Shown here: positions 24,139-38,095 of the stretch, one piece after another
How positions within the stretch are numbered: position 1 is the stretch's first letter
Layout: every line of letters starts with the position of its first letter
Assembly (NCBI GenBank): GCA_009741485.1
Contig: CM019215.1
Span: forward strand, 78,015,657 to 78,079,656
Direction: 5' to 3'
DNA length: 64,000 nucleotides
DNA from: Malurus cyaneus samueli
Taxonomy: Eukaryota; Chordata; Aves; Passeriformes; Maluridae
Position numbers and translations under genes: made by a program
The notes under the pieces: generated by a model
The model's input: only the letters and a program-made list of their open reading frames with translations
The model's database searches: none
What the model was told of the DNA's origin: nothing

Positions 24139-27100
24139 AAATCTGTCTTTTTATTTTTCCTCTCCTCACAGAAAGTTATCTTCAACAAAGTGCATCTTTT
24201 TGGATAGCAAGAACGAGATGATCTGTGCGTTTTTACCATCAGATTTCTTCAAACCACTTGCAAGGAGGAAAACTCCACAGAAAATCACAAAATATCACAG
24301 ACGTGTCTATATATATGTGATAGACTCTCCTTACAATTCTTGGGTTACAAAGCCATCAGAAAAATCTGATTCTCCCATCTTCTACTAACACTATTGTCTA
24401 AAAGCTGGCTAAGAAATAAATCCATTGATACAGCTACAAGAGTACACATACCACAATATATTCAGACACTTTCAGCACAACAAAAATTCTAGGAATTGTC
24501 AATATAGGAAATGTTGACCATCTGTTATCAAAATCATTCCAGGGGAGCAAATACATTTCCATCCAAAGCATACCATGACCTAACGAGTAGATAAAGAATT
24601 ACTGTTTTATCCAATCTGCCTCGATATTTTTACAAGGTGGCACCCAGTTTCTCACTTCTGAAAAGCTTATGTCAGACTGGATCTCTGTCATATTGCTACA
24701 AACATCATTTGTTGCACCTGCCAAGAAAAAAATGCGTCAACCCATTGCTAGTGTCAGCATGGGAAGAATCAATGCTGAACATTTCACATTTCCTATTTGC
24801 ATACAGTAAGGCAAGCAATAACAAGCAGGTTAGGACTTTAGACAAACGTAGGAGGAAGGTTACTTGAGGTCCTACATCAACTTATTAAGGTCCAGCAGAT
24901 CAATGGCTCCAAACGGACAGTAAAAGTGATTCTTAAGAGCCTGTAAAGGTCACATACATTAAATGGCATTACATCCCATTGAATATTTTTATGCTTATGA
25001 CTCATTGTGTTCACTTTTCCAATTTCTATCCACTGTCACTCACAAGTTACTTGCTCTAGCCTGTATTTTGCAAATGGATTTCCATTGGCACATTGACAGC
25101 TATCCTTTCTTTTCCCCACAGTTTCTGTTTATCTATGGTGTTTCTTTAATTCCTATTCCAAATACCTGTTTGAGAAAAGTAGGCTAGCATGAGAATCTAA
25201 TGTCAATGACAGTATTATCCTCATGTTACTGCAAGAATGTCAAGGATTTGTTCTCAGTTTCAGCAACAAAAAGCCAGCTACTTCAGTGACTGAAGTGTAC
25301 TTGTTAAAGATATTCATTGATGCTACTCAGAGGAAAATGGGACATGTATTTAAAGTGTATATTATAATTTTGAAAGAAACTATGGGGATCTTTTTCCTCA
25401 GTGATGAAAAGCACAGAACTACAATGTTAGGAAATATATATGTACACATTAGCAAAACATAGTGAAAATGTCAAGCAATGATTTCTTCCCTCTTTAAACA
25501 GAGTAAAACGGATATCTCATTTCTAATAACTGTTGTATGAGTGAAGATTGTAGAACTCAAGCATAATTTCTTCCAGTGCCTATAAACAAATCTTCCCATT
25601 TGCAATCCCTCCTCCACACTTCTCAGTGGAACTTCTTAAGACACACAGGTCTACGACAGTGAAGAAAATAAATACCAAAACCACAAAAAGTACACCAGTT
25701 CTGAGAAATAAAAGTGCTTAAAAAATTTCCATACACTGAATATAGAAAGTCACTCTCACACCATTGAAAATTTTACACCTTTCTGGCAACTAGTGAGGAA
25801 AAATGTCAAACACCACTAACAGACAATGAGGTCAGCAAGAAGTCATGTCACAGAGCAGCCAGATCGCAGCAGCAGCATTACTGCTGTCATTTCCATCCTC
25901 TGCCCTGACAGGTGCTGCATGTGGGTCCCTTCTGCTCTGCAATTGGACAGCAGCCTCTTCATGCCTCTGTGCCTTGGGGTTTTTCCAAATCCTGTTCCAT
26001 AACCTTTTCCAATTTAATTTCCCCTCCAAAAGCTTTATTTATGCAAATTGCTGAGGTCTGCTACAAATGCTCATCCATGGCAAGGTATGCAAGCTTTTTC
26101 CACAGCATCAGCATTTGTTAAAACATCTTACTCTTTTCATTAACAAACTCCTTTATTCATTATCTTATAGAGAACCTTCTCATAAGAAACAAACCTCCAG
26201 TTCTATAAAACAATATTCTAGAAATAAATCCATGTCTGATTGTGTCATGTAGATTTCTTTGCCTTCCTCACTTAGGGGACATTTTTCACTGAGTTATTAA
26301 ATAAAGACGATTTTTTTCTTAGGGGGCCTGGGAGGGAATTAGGAAGGAAAAATTATATACTAAGTCAGTAAAAAAAGACTTTAAAGATGAAACATGGGTC
26401 TGCTAACACAAACAAGTAAGTTAGGTATAGATAGGGAAAAGGAATATAGGATAGAATAAGTAACAATAGTCTAAGGCTTAGAGGGATAAAAAGAACAGGT
26501 GATAGACAGCAAGTCAAGGTGAAGAAGATACTTCATCAGGCATCTATCTAAAATCTTTGACATCTGTGCGTTAGTACAAAAAGCACAGTGAGCAAACCTA
26601 GAAAATAATGCCATTTTTTGTTTTAAAAGTTCAAAACCATATAATAAGCATAATAGAGAGCTGGTGCTGTATCCCATAGGACTAAAAGATTATGATAATA
26701 TTATGTGCAGGAAAGACAAGAAGACCAAGAAGAGGAGTAGTTTTTGAAAGAAACTATATGGCACAAACAAAAGCTTTTGTAGTGCAAAAGTGGTATACAA
26801 AATGCAGTAAAGAATAGACTTTGGCTAAGCCACTGTAATTTCATTCAAACCCCAGGGAAGCAAATACCTCAAAAATATAAAATACATTGCATTGTTAAAT
26901 ACAAGTATAAAGGAATAACAGAAAAAGAAAGAGGTCAAATAGACAAAGCCAAGGCATAAAAAGAAAAGTCAAAGATATCTAGGATGAATTAATTGTGTAA
27001 GAGAATTAGGAAAAGAAGCAATATTGTAAATTTTGTTTCAATACTCAGTGTTTACAGATAGAATGAAGGAATTTAGAGAATGCAGTGTGTTATCACAGCA

Positions 27101-30100
27101 GCATTCTTTTTAAAAATAAATACAGGTAGCTAATAGAATTTAAATTGTATTAAATTGTATTAAATACAGGTAGTAGGGCAGGTAGCTAAGACAATTTAAA
27201 TTGGCAGCAAGATGTTATGATCTCTGCAGTAAATAGGAAAGATTAATTGAAGAATTTAGATGTGAATGTCCACCCTTTGCAATCCTATTAGTTGTGTTAC
27301 AATATGGTTTGCAACCAAGAAATATGAGACACTGTAGAAATCCATTTCTAGGTGGGAAGTGATGTAAACCACGCCTGAAGGGGATGGAACAACGCTGGAC
27401 AAGGTGTGCAGCTGTAAGCAAGGGAACTGTTAAGTTATGGGATTATTCAGTGATAAGACATTCAGAAAACTCTGCAACCCAGCTGCAGCACATTCATGTG
27501 TTGATAAAATAAAACCAGCTCAGCGTGAGAATCAGGCATTCTCAAGGACCACACACTGTTCACTGCAATTTGCAGGTTTTGAAAGCATGGGCCTAATGAA
27601 TTCACTACTACTATAGAACATGAATTGGCTGAAGCAGCTTTGGAATAATTAGTCATTCTCTGATTAAAAATATATATTTTCCACTCCAATTCCTCTCTAA
27701 ATTCTTCCTATGATTGAATAATTATCATGCCTGGTGGACAGAGAAAAATTACTAAATGTCAACCATCTTAATGCTTGTGAGGCAAAGATCACTGAATATG
27801 ATTTAACAGCATCATCTGAATTCAAAAAAATAAACTGATATATAAGGAGAATTACTACCTATAAGAAAAATAAAGTGTATCTTCCCACTGAAGCAACAAT
27901 GAGAAGGGCTCAACTACAATAATAAATCCATTTTGAACACCATACCTTAAAAGGTTTGGAGAAATCAAAGAGGAACTCTCATGACTATCATGGCACAAGT
28001 GAACAAACTGGTGCTGCTGTGCTACAGAAAAAAAGGTGTGTGAGGGGGGAGAACAAGTTACAACTTAGAAATATGAAAGACTTCAGCAAAAGGGATGGGA
28101 TAATCTATAATCCATATCTACTGAATGTGCAAGAAGAAATGTTTAAGATGATTTGTAGCTAAGAAGAAAAATAAAACCCAAATACAAACCCCAACCAGTG
28201 AATTAATTTTGTAATTTTTATGGTAATCACATCTACAGACAGAACTAGCACACATTAACATAGTACAACTCATCTCTTAAAACTGTCTGGAAGATTAACT
28301 TCCTTTTCCACCTCTATCCATCCTTAATCTTGTAAGTGCTATACCCAGAGGACCAACCCTGAACTTCATTTATTTAGACAGAAAAAAAGTAATAAAAGGC
28401 CATTACGTAATGTATACTTTCAGATATGTTTCACACCCACACAGTAACTTAACAGAGAACCAAGTTTTTTGAGCCAATCTTAATTATACTGACCCTATTT
28501 TGTGGGGAATAAAGTATTGCATTAATGTTGATTCAACATCAAATAAGTAATATATGCAGGCTGGCTTTCACAGTTGACTAGTGATTAAACATAATTTGAA
28601 AAACTAAATGCCTCCTCATATTTTGTTTAGTAGTATCTCACCTTATGTTTGCTATTTTAGAGTTGTCACTTTAGACTACTGGATTTTCAGAACTATAACT
28701 ATATATAACTCCAGACCTTATAACTTCACTGGAAACAGCCCAAGGGCCTGAACACAAAGTGGTTAATGCTTGTGTACCCAGTGTGTCTTCAAGGAAAAAA
28801 GGATAGAATGTTTCAAAACATGCAGAAGAAATGCTGTCTGAAAGAGCAAAAATCACATTAAAACTGTGATCGCATTGCTATTAAGAGTGACCTGTCTCCA
28901 ACATAACATTTGATGCTTTTAGATATTTCAGATGTTTCAAATCACACTTAGCTCTAATAGGTTATGTCATTTAGCATCAGGCAAAAAATGTTATATTTCC
29001 AAAGACACTGTTGTGGAAAGACACAGAGGAAACAAACCAATATTGCTTAATTAACAGAAAACTTGTAAAAACACCCCCAAAACAATCAACATTTTATTAA
29101 ATTGGAAAACTACTTCATCAGACTTAAAAGTTGCTATATTTATTTTATTATATATTGCCTTTTTTTTTATTTTTACTTAAGCATACAAGTACAGTACATA
29201 GCCAGTGGACAGGGATGAACCTGGGTTAGGGCAGATTATTTCAAAACTCTGCGTGCTATTCCCCTGTCTTGTCTATTTGGTTTATAAATGCCTTGCATTT
29301 GTGACAGCCTCTAAAAGGCCACAACATTTCCATACAAAGAATTCCATATAAAAACTTCCAAGAGTACAAGAAAATTCAAGCACCTAGACTTGGCAGTTTA
29401 CAGAGGTCTTAGTGCTGGAAGCCCAACACTGACACACTACAGAAAGATGTTTTTGTTTGCTTTTCACGCCTTTGTCGTGTTAAATGGGTAAAGCTGCACA
29501 CCCTCAGAGAACTGTACATTATATGTACCCTGGGCTATGTGTTTCATCTCCCAATACACAATTCAGACATACTGCTTCTTCTGTCCCCCATAAACACTTT
29601 TTTTCCTCAATCCTTCCACAAGAAAGTATTATGGCACAAGACCTCAAGGAAGATGGAAGTTTTTTGAAAAGGATAAGCAAATCTCACCGGGGTGTGTTTA
29701 CAAAGAAAGAGCCCCAGAGATAATATGCAAAGCAGCCCAATTAGTGGGAAAAATTTCCCACGTGTAACTGAGAGAGAATGCTGTTCTCAACACCTGTACA
29801 TTCATAACTGCATTCTATACTTTTTGTTGAGCCCAAAAAAATCAAGAAGACTTATTTTAAGTTTTATTTGTTACACCATTATAACAACAGAGCTCCCTCT
29901 CTAGGCTGAATACTGATTGTTTGTTGTTTTTTTTTCCAAAACAAAAAAAGTCCCACTAGTTATGGAATTTTGATTTAGCTTACATTTTACTAAAACATCT
30001 TCATATGCTGCCCAAGAATCCATATAACACACATTTCTAGGAGGTAACAGGATTAAAGACTAAGCAGAATGACTATAGTTTGGGGGGTGGTGGTGGTGGC

Positions 30101-31987
30101 TGTATTCTTTAGTTACATGGAGAAATGGACAAAATGGAGAAAAAGCAGCCCAAAACTCTTCAGCAATTCTGAAGCCTTTGCTGTCCTGCAAACCAGGCAG
30201 GGCACACACAGATAAGCAGTCAGTGCCTATGCTCAAGCACTGTTGCAATTCAGTAACCCCCATCCCTTCACATACCTAATGTAGTACCTAATACCTGACA
30301 TATGATAAAAACTGACTTTTCTTTATAATGAATTAATTTTTCATAAATAATAGCCTTTATAGACTGCAAATTTTCCAGGAACTATAGCTCTACACCATGA
30401 ACACACTTCACTGAATATTCTTAAAAGGACCAAATTATACCACGAAATCAATGCTTAAAAACTAGTAGAAGACTGAAGAAACACTAGAAAAAATATATTT
30501 GGGAGCACATGCAAAGTATCGTAGTGCATCCAAAAATTATCTGAATGTGTGCACTGTTACCCAGAGATAGTCTTCTCTTATGGATAGATGTAAAGGGACT
30601 TATCACATGATTGTTGATGTTTGAACAATTTCTTAATGTTTGTCCTTGCCACTGCACCATGTGGTCTCTTACATGGTTTCAGGGCATTGCTGCACTAATT
30701 AGGTCTGCTCAAGTTTAACCAATTTTTGTGGATCCTGGTGATACAGCCCAGGAAGAGCACACCTTGGAGACGTATGACAGTATTTAGCATGCCCTTAGAA
30801 AATAAGTTTTCTATGCCCAAATTAATATATTTTGATGTTGAAAAACACATGTTCTACCTTTTAGCTACATAATAAAGTTTCTCACAGAGGACTTCAGACT
30901 CTTTTTAGCCTGTCAGAGTAAACCATTTCTTCACAAGCACCAGGATTTCAAAGCATTTAATTGTTAATTTACTGTATTACATCATACAGATGAAAGACAA
31001 ACATTTGTGATTGACAGAAAATAGGAAGTGAGAAACAATGAACACAAGAAGTATGTACTAAGCAAAGAACATTTCAGAAAAAAAGGAGTTTTGAAATATC
31101 AGCACCTGCACAGCACAGAAAGCAAGCCAGTTATCAAGCACTGAGCAATAGCTGGGCCACATTAGAATAGAAGAAACATTACAAAACCCCTGCTTATAAT
31201 TTTGGAAATGTTATGAACAAAAACACATGAAGGATAACACCGCAACCATTATCCAAGGAGTAAAATATGTGTACTAAAAAAGTTTGCAATTTGGTTTCCC
31301 TTATAATTTTATATTATAATCTTATATGGAAGATTTAATAATTCTAAAGCATTTGGCAATGACTTAAAACACTGCAGTATTTCAGTAAGATAACTTATTA
31401 GTATTTCATTAAATATATAATTCCGTATATTGCTTTGGATGCGAAAATTTCTGCTCAATGTACCCTGAAGCAAAAGTGCAATTAAGCACTTCCTAGGCAA
31501 TAAGAATGATCAGCTCAGTGCAAGTTCTTATTTTGCACTTGTCTTCCAGGACAAGCTCTCATCACGTTTATTCTGTATAAAATTCAATCATTCCAACTGT
31601 CCATTTCATTACTAAAGCTGGCTGCTCATTGTGGTCCTTAAATCAATTAAATCAACTCCCTGACAAATACTTATTGGACATCATTGGAGTGCTATGAAAA
31701 ACATCACTGCCTTCTAAGAATTATGTGAGGAATTAAAATTACCCTTTTATTAAAATTAAGGTGGAAGCCAATGAAGTGTCAGAAAAAAAATAAGTTTTAG
31801 ACACAGCATTACTAAGCAATAGCTGATGCAAATACATAAGGCTGATGGTTAACTGGAAGTTAGAAAATGTTAAACTCAGAAACACAGAGATGTTTTATTT
31901 TCTGCTAGAAAGTTAGTCTCAGAAAAAGGCACAGCCTTGTTTAAAGACAAAGCTGCCTGAAGCACAAGTGGGTACACATCTGGACAG
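24139..31987. other. Intronic sequence, nothing recognised
   Basis: Long AT-rich stretch without an identifiable exon or transposon. Noted inside it are a GC-richer patch at 25850-25985, a small tandem repetition of 'aaattgtatt' and 'acaggtag' motifs at 27121-27200, and a (GGT)n run at about 30082-30099. None supports a gene call. Confidence 0.55.
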
Positions 31988-32017
31988 AAAAAAAAAAAAA
32001 AAAAAAGAAAGAAAAAA
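31988..32017. repeat. Poly-A tract
   Basis: Nineteen A followed by gaaagaaaaaaa. Flanks show no retroposed gene. Confidence 0.95.
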
Positions 32018-32496
32018 ACAACAAACCAATTCTGAACTTTGTATATCTGATCAAATCCTGTCAACAGTAACGGAAACTAAGCACAAGTTCAAAAAATTTC
32101 AGAATGTTGGGGTCTACCCTGCACAGAAGCATGTGAGTTTATCAACATACCCTGTTCCTCAAACTTCTGCAGGTTTTTTTGCATAAAAGCTCCAGGTTTG
32201 CAATGCATAGTAGGAGGTGTCCTTTAGTCCTTCCTGGAGGCAAACTCTTTCCCTCTAATTACAAAAAGGGCTCGGAAATCCACTGACAATGAGGAGCCTC
32301 TGCAGTGCTGTCCAGCCCTGAGTTTTCTGGTTCTTCACATGCATGACTCTTCTGCCTGAACAAGCACCCAGCACTTCAAGCATGGCCTAATTGACAAGAG
32401 CACCTGACTGCTGCTGTTAACCAAAATGCCTTTCACAGAAAGTACCAAAACACACAGAAAGAGGCAGATTAACTCTTATTTACTCTCCTTCAAGGA

Positions 32497-32542
32497 TTTT
32501 TTTTTATTTTTTTTTCCTTTTTTTTTTTTTTTTTTTTTTTTT
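32497..32542. repeat. Poly-T tract
   Basis: T run broken only by a single A and a CC, within intronic sequence. Confidence 0.95.
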
Positions 32543-35500
32543 AAATGAATAGTGAGAAAGACACTAGTATGGTCTTTTCAAAGTGCAAAAACTGTGAAGT
32601 CCTTGGACAGCAATGTGGACTAAAAAAAGTACAAGAGCTGATCATTGTCACCATTCCTTTCTCACGTAAATCAGTTGTCATGAACACCTAAGGTGCCAGA
32701 AAAGAGCTATAGCCTGGTCTAAAACTATCATAAAGACTTCTGGAATATCTGGAGATTTTTTTTTTTTTGGCTGTGGAGAACTTGATTAAATGCTGTTACA
32801 GGGACAGTTCTAGAGACAAAACGGTTTTGTTTCTCTGAAAATGTTTCTATCCTGCACAAGACATTCTGAGGCTATTAAAAATTAATGTTAAATCAGGGAA
32901 AAATAATGTTTTAAAATTTCTTAAGGCAGGACATTCCACTCCCATTTTTAAAGAACTAAAATTATTTTTTGTTCTTTTCTTTCCCGAATTCTCTTAGCAA
33001 TACTAAAAATATGACAGCCCTCTCCATGACAGTCTTTCACAGTGCTTTACATCAGAGAGGATGGATATAAATCCAGTGCAGGAAAACACAGTAAGAGATA
33101 ATTTTATTTCTTATTTCTATATTCATATCTCAGTTTAAATTATTTCTACACTGTAAAAGGTATGGAAGAACAAAAGCTCTTTATTTGCAGCTAATATATA
33201 CCTAGGCTTCTCTGTTAATCTTCATGAGAAAACAAGCAAGTTTACTTTGGCAAAGGTAAGCCCTTTTAACCTAATACCAAAAATTATGCATCAGTGTCAC
33301 TACTTTTAATTTAGCAGTTCCCTTTTCTATTTAAATAGCCCTTCCCAGTTTGTCCTAAGCATTGCAATCTCTGAAGGACAAAGTCATAGCCATTAACTCA
33401 TTCAGATTGTTTCTGCAGGTGGCCGAAAAGATGGTACACCTATATTGTGCAAGTAAGAACAGCACACGATTGTCAAGAACCTGTGTTTTTGTGACCTTTA
33501 TGTCTTGTTTAACATTTCTATAAGCTTGTGGGCCCTGAAACATGTCAGTTATTTACTACTGCAGTTATATACCAGGGTGAATTTGTTTTTTTCACTGCCC
33601 CGGCTTAGGTTTGTGTTGCTTAGACTAGCTGGTCGTTACACTAGGTATAAATTTTGACAGTCAGGAGAACACACTAAATACACAAGTTCCACAGATCAGC
33701 AATCAGCCTTATCTGACAGACTAACTCCAGAAACAGTTTTAAAAAGCATTTTTTCCTTTTGATCATCTAGACAAGTTTGGTGACAGACACTTTTCAGTCT
33801 CCCCTTTATATACAGGATCTAACAGTTTCCAGCATAAATAATGTATTTACTTACCTACCTAAAATTCTAACTAAATTATGCACACTGGGATTGAAAGAGC
33901 AAAATTTACTGTTCAACAGATACAATTTGCAGAGAGGGAATACAAGAGATTTTATAACAGAGATGAGAAGATTCTAGCAAGTCTTACAAAAACATATTCT
34001 GAAATTGTCCTATACGTATTTCTAGGCTTTTCTGAAGATAATCACAAAACCATTAACTTTTCATTCCAGAAACTCCACAAATATCAAGAATTACTTCAAT
34101 TGACCATGTTTCCTCTTCCCTCCCTAACTTCAAAGAAAATATTGATAGATTGTATTTCATTGTTCTAATACACTTTCCTAACTATCTACATACTCTTTTT
34201 ATCCCTTAAACTGATTTTACCCCCCTCTTATCCACATAATACTCTCTGCAAATTCTCGTAATCTCATCTCATTGGAGACTTTCTCTTTAGTGACTTCTGA
34301 CATGCTACATCATCTTTCTGCACCTCTGCTTGGTTTTTTGCCTGTCTCATTACATGTTTCACGTGAAGCATGTTGCCTGCCTTAGCTGAAGCTCTTAGAG
34401 GTAAACAAATGTTGGAAATGCCTTAAAACAAATGTAAAAGACCACTTCAAACGTAACAGAAATCCACATTTTCCCTCTTTAATATTATTTTAAATAGTTT
34501 GCATTCAGTTTGCATTAAACGTAACTGCATGAAAATTACACTGGCATGCACACACAAATTGTATCAATTCAGAATAAGAAGTTAAGGTGTAATTTTGGTA
34601 AATAACTTTTTAGAAAACTTTTTAAGGTGTAATTTGTGAGGCCTTAATCTTCACACTTCTCTGTCTGTGTTTCTATCAAAACTATGACACATTTTTAGAT
34701 TTGTCTTTCTTGTAAGGGAATTCACATCATGTCAGTTTACTGGAATGAGCAATTTCAACTCCTCCTTTTGTTAAGTCACTTACCATTTAAATTTTGTAGG
34801 CAAGGTTTATTACTGGAGGCATATTTAAAAAGATAAAAAAAAGTATTCCGAGTGTTACTTGTTAAGAGAGTTTTACTGGAATAAAGAGGAAAAAGTCTCA
34901 TTATCACACACCTGTACAAAACTGTTGAAATCCTCTATCTTATTACATTAATGCTATGATTCTTCCCTTCATTCTTGCTGATAGGCAATGGAGTTTTATG
35001 CCTAGCTAACTCTAGTCAGAGAAATCACAGAATCTCAAACCATCGAAAATGAATGCTTCAGCTGTTGACTGACTTATCACAGTACACTGAACTTATCACA
35101 ATGGTATCTTAGTTACTGATTGCTTATTAAAAATCACATTCTAGTGACTAACATTTTAATATATACCATCTAATTGCTATAAAATATATCTTGAATTTTT
35201 ATCCTTCTAATATTTTTATTTTCTATGCAAATACTGAAAACATATAAAGCACAACCAGGTAGTGTTGGTCATGTGTACACAAAGTAATTATCTGACGTTA
35301 AATGAAAATTTGAGATCTTAAAACAGTGTTCTATTTGATCCTAATTTTGAATGATAGTATTACCACCTTCAGCTGGGAGGTTATTGTAATACTTCACAAA
35401 GTTACTATCTTACATTTGTTTTCAATGACTACAGCATATTTGGATATTATTTAAACAACCCAATAATAATAATAATGCTGTTGCTTTTTTTTTTCTTTTT

Positions 35501-35995
35501 AAAGAATAGAAACATCCTTGCTTCTGAAAGAATGAGAACACTTCTTAAGTAAAAGCAGGACTGACATTTTGATTTTCTTTTCAGCTCTTTACAGAGAGTA
35601 GTATATCTGCATCTATGAACTGTCATGAGACTACAACTTAGTAATAAGTAAGCAAATAAGGACCATCATATAGATAACTCCTTCAGAAACTGAGCAAGAA
35701 TGTGATGTGTATTGCTTTCAGATACCTACAAGCATTATCTTTAAAACCCCCAGGTATTAAACTAGTATTCATTTCACACAGAATCAAAATCACTCATTTT
35801 GCTGAATCCCAAGGAAAATACCAGGGAAATATACATCATTGCTGTGCTGTTCTTGCTCTTTTTTTTTGTTTTTGTTGCTTTTTTTTGGATACAGGGTGGT
35901 ATGAATTTTCCCAAGCCAAAACCAGATAACAAAATGAAAACCAAGAATGCTATCACAGACTTCTCTGTTGAACATTACAGGATGCTGAAGTGAAT
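32543..35995. other. AT-rich intronic sequence, nothing recognised
   Basis: Contains a short (AAT)n run at about 35461-35476 and a small repetition of 'ttaaggtgtaattt' near 34582 and 34621. No exon or transposon could be supported. Confidence 0.55.
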
Positions 35996-36134
35996 ATTGC
36001 CTTGAGCTAGATAAGTATTAAAGTATTCTACAGAGATCTAATGCACAGCTACAATAAAAATCTATTGATAATTGCCTTGAACCATTTAAGTATGCTACAG
36101 AGATATAATACAGCAGACTAAAAATCTATTTCTA
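35996..36134. repeat. Imperfect tandem duplication, period 75 bases
   Basis: Unit 1 (35996-36070) and unit 2 (36071-36134) share 'attgccttga', 'ctacagagat' and 'aaaaatctatt' in the same order. Unit 2 has lost about ten bases. This is a diverged local duplication with no coding content. Confidence 0.8.
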
Positions 36135-36836
36135 TGTGGCAATGACAATAAATTTTTGTGAGATTTCTCAAATTGATATATATAAGCTCTCAAAAAACCC
36201 TAAAAACAGTTTCGTCCTGTGCATGAGTTGATTTGTTATTTTATAATCACTATAAAAATTCATGCATCCATATCTACAACAAAGCTTGGTATGTTGTTGG
36301 TAGGCACAGAAAATGTGTGCTGGAAAAGACTACCTCTTTGTTTCATATAATTATCCTCTTGCCACGAGATGGCACCAAAAGATTAAAAATATCTGCATTG
36401 CTAAGGTTACTGTCTGAAAAAATGAACAAACTTTTCAGGGAATTGCACAAGAAATGTCTTCAATATTTGACTTCCAATTTGGTTAGCAAGTTATGAATAT
36501 TATTCTGCTTACTTTGACAAACTCTTGAAATGCAGAGACTTACCACAGAGTTAAAGGAGGAAAAAGAATTGTTAAATGAAAGCTTAATTTTCCTACAAAG
36601 TACAAAGAAGAAGCTGTGGACATTTAGAATGATGCACACCTGCTATAAGACAGGGAGGTAAAAACATATTGACTATATTAATAAAAACTGAACAGACACA
36701 AGAAAAAAATAGGTCTAAAACCATCTCAGATAGTACAATGTACAGTTTCCCCAAAGAAAACTTTAGGAAACCTCAACAACTTACGCATTATGAATTATTC
36801 CTTTACTCCACTCAATTTTACCTCCCAATTCCAATT

Positions 36837-36914
36837 AAAAAAAAAAAAAACAAAACAAAAACAAACAAAACAAAACAAACAAAAAAAAAACAAAAAAAAA
36901 AAAAAAAAAAAAAC
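36837..36914. repeat. A/C-only tract
   Basis: Poly-A broken by single C bases in AAAAC and AAAC units, with no G or T for about 75 bases. Confidence 0.95.
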
Positions 36915-37741
36915 TTGATCTCAAATTTAGTGAGCTCTTTAGAAAGCTGTGTGATATAAAATGTGAAAACTGACGAAACTCTATTTCTAGCTTATAGAAG
37001 ATCATACTGTTAGATGAATGCTTTTTAATTCCCACAGCAAAACCTCATCCTTTTGGAGATAAGTGCTTCAAGACATACAACATGAACAGCTTAGAGTGGA
37101 CTTATTGCAAAACTCCAAACTGAAACAAAACCCCACAGCCCCACTTAGGACAAAAAAATCAAACCATGATCACTACACTGGCAATTATTTCATGTAGGGA
37201 ATTTCATTTATCTATGAAAAAATCCAGCAAAACAGCTTTTAAAAAAATAGTTCATAGCCCCCAACCATAAAGAAAGCAAACATCTCAGAAAATAAAACTA
37301 CTAATTCCACAGCAAATTTCAAGTCACTAGAGCATTTTCTTTTAAAGAAAACAAAAAGTTAAGATTATAAAAGAAATATGTTTGTATCAGTAGTGTCCCT
37401 ATCTTCATTGTCAGGATTTCTGAATGTTCAGAAACATATTAAGCTACCTTCAAACATATTTTTTCTGCACATCCGTTCCTTTTAGCTCATATATTTTAAA
37501 GCACTAATGGATTACCCTTGAGAAGTCAGCGCTTGATTATACATTAAGATCATTGAGATGAATTGTTTACTTAGACAGAATTGAATTTAACATTTTAAAG
37601 TATTCTTTTTTCTGTCATCAAACCGTTATGACACCACATTTTTTGATGTTATTTTCCTCATAACTAACAGTTTACTTTTAATGCAGTATAATGGTAACTA
37701 AATAGCTTCTAAACTTGTCCAGGAATCAATTTTTTGTGGTG

Positions 37742-37793
37742 TTTTTTTTTTTTTTTTTTTTTTGATGGTGTTCCTTTTTTTTTTTTTTTTTTT
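37742..37793. repeat. Paired poly-T runs
   Basis: Runs of 22 T and about 19 T separated by 'gatggtgttcc'. Confidence 0.95.
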
Positions 37794-37879
37794 AGTAAAA
37801 AGAAGGATTTTAACAGCCTAGAAGAAGAAATGGACTCCAAGCAGCATATCCAGAGTGACAAGGAACCAGTCACATCACT

Positions 37880-38095
37880 AAAATGACCCAACAGTCGTGG
37901 ATATCTCTAAGACAAAACTGCCTGGGAGCTCTTCCAAAGATTCAGCTGGAACCACTTAATGGCAGCTGTGGGACTGAATCCACCTGGGATGCTTTTATCC
38001 CCTTAGACCTGACTTTCAGAGGCTGTCCAAATGGCAAAGAAACCAGACCCTGCCTACACAAGCACTTACAGGTTAGATCTTGATGGCTGCAGCCA
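37880..38095. other. GC-richer segment with a 66-codon open frame, unidentified
   Basis: This block is distinctly less AT-rich than its surroundings. It has an open plus-strand frame from an ATG at 37883 to a stop at 38081-38083, and a possible donor 'cag/gttaga' near 38070. I do not recognise the encoded peptide. The minus strand, which is the sense of the host gene, has no convincing exon here. It could be a fragment of an old repeat, a non-coding conserved element or an unrecognised exon. Confidence 0.3.
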
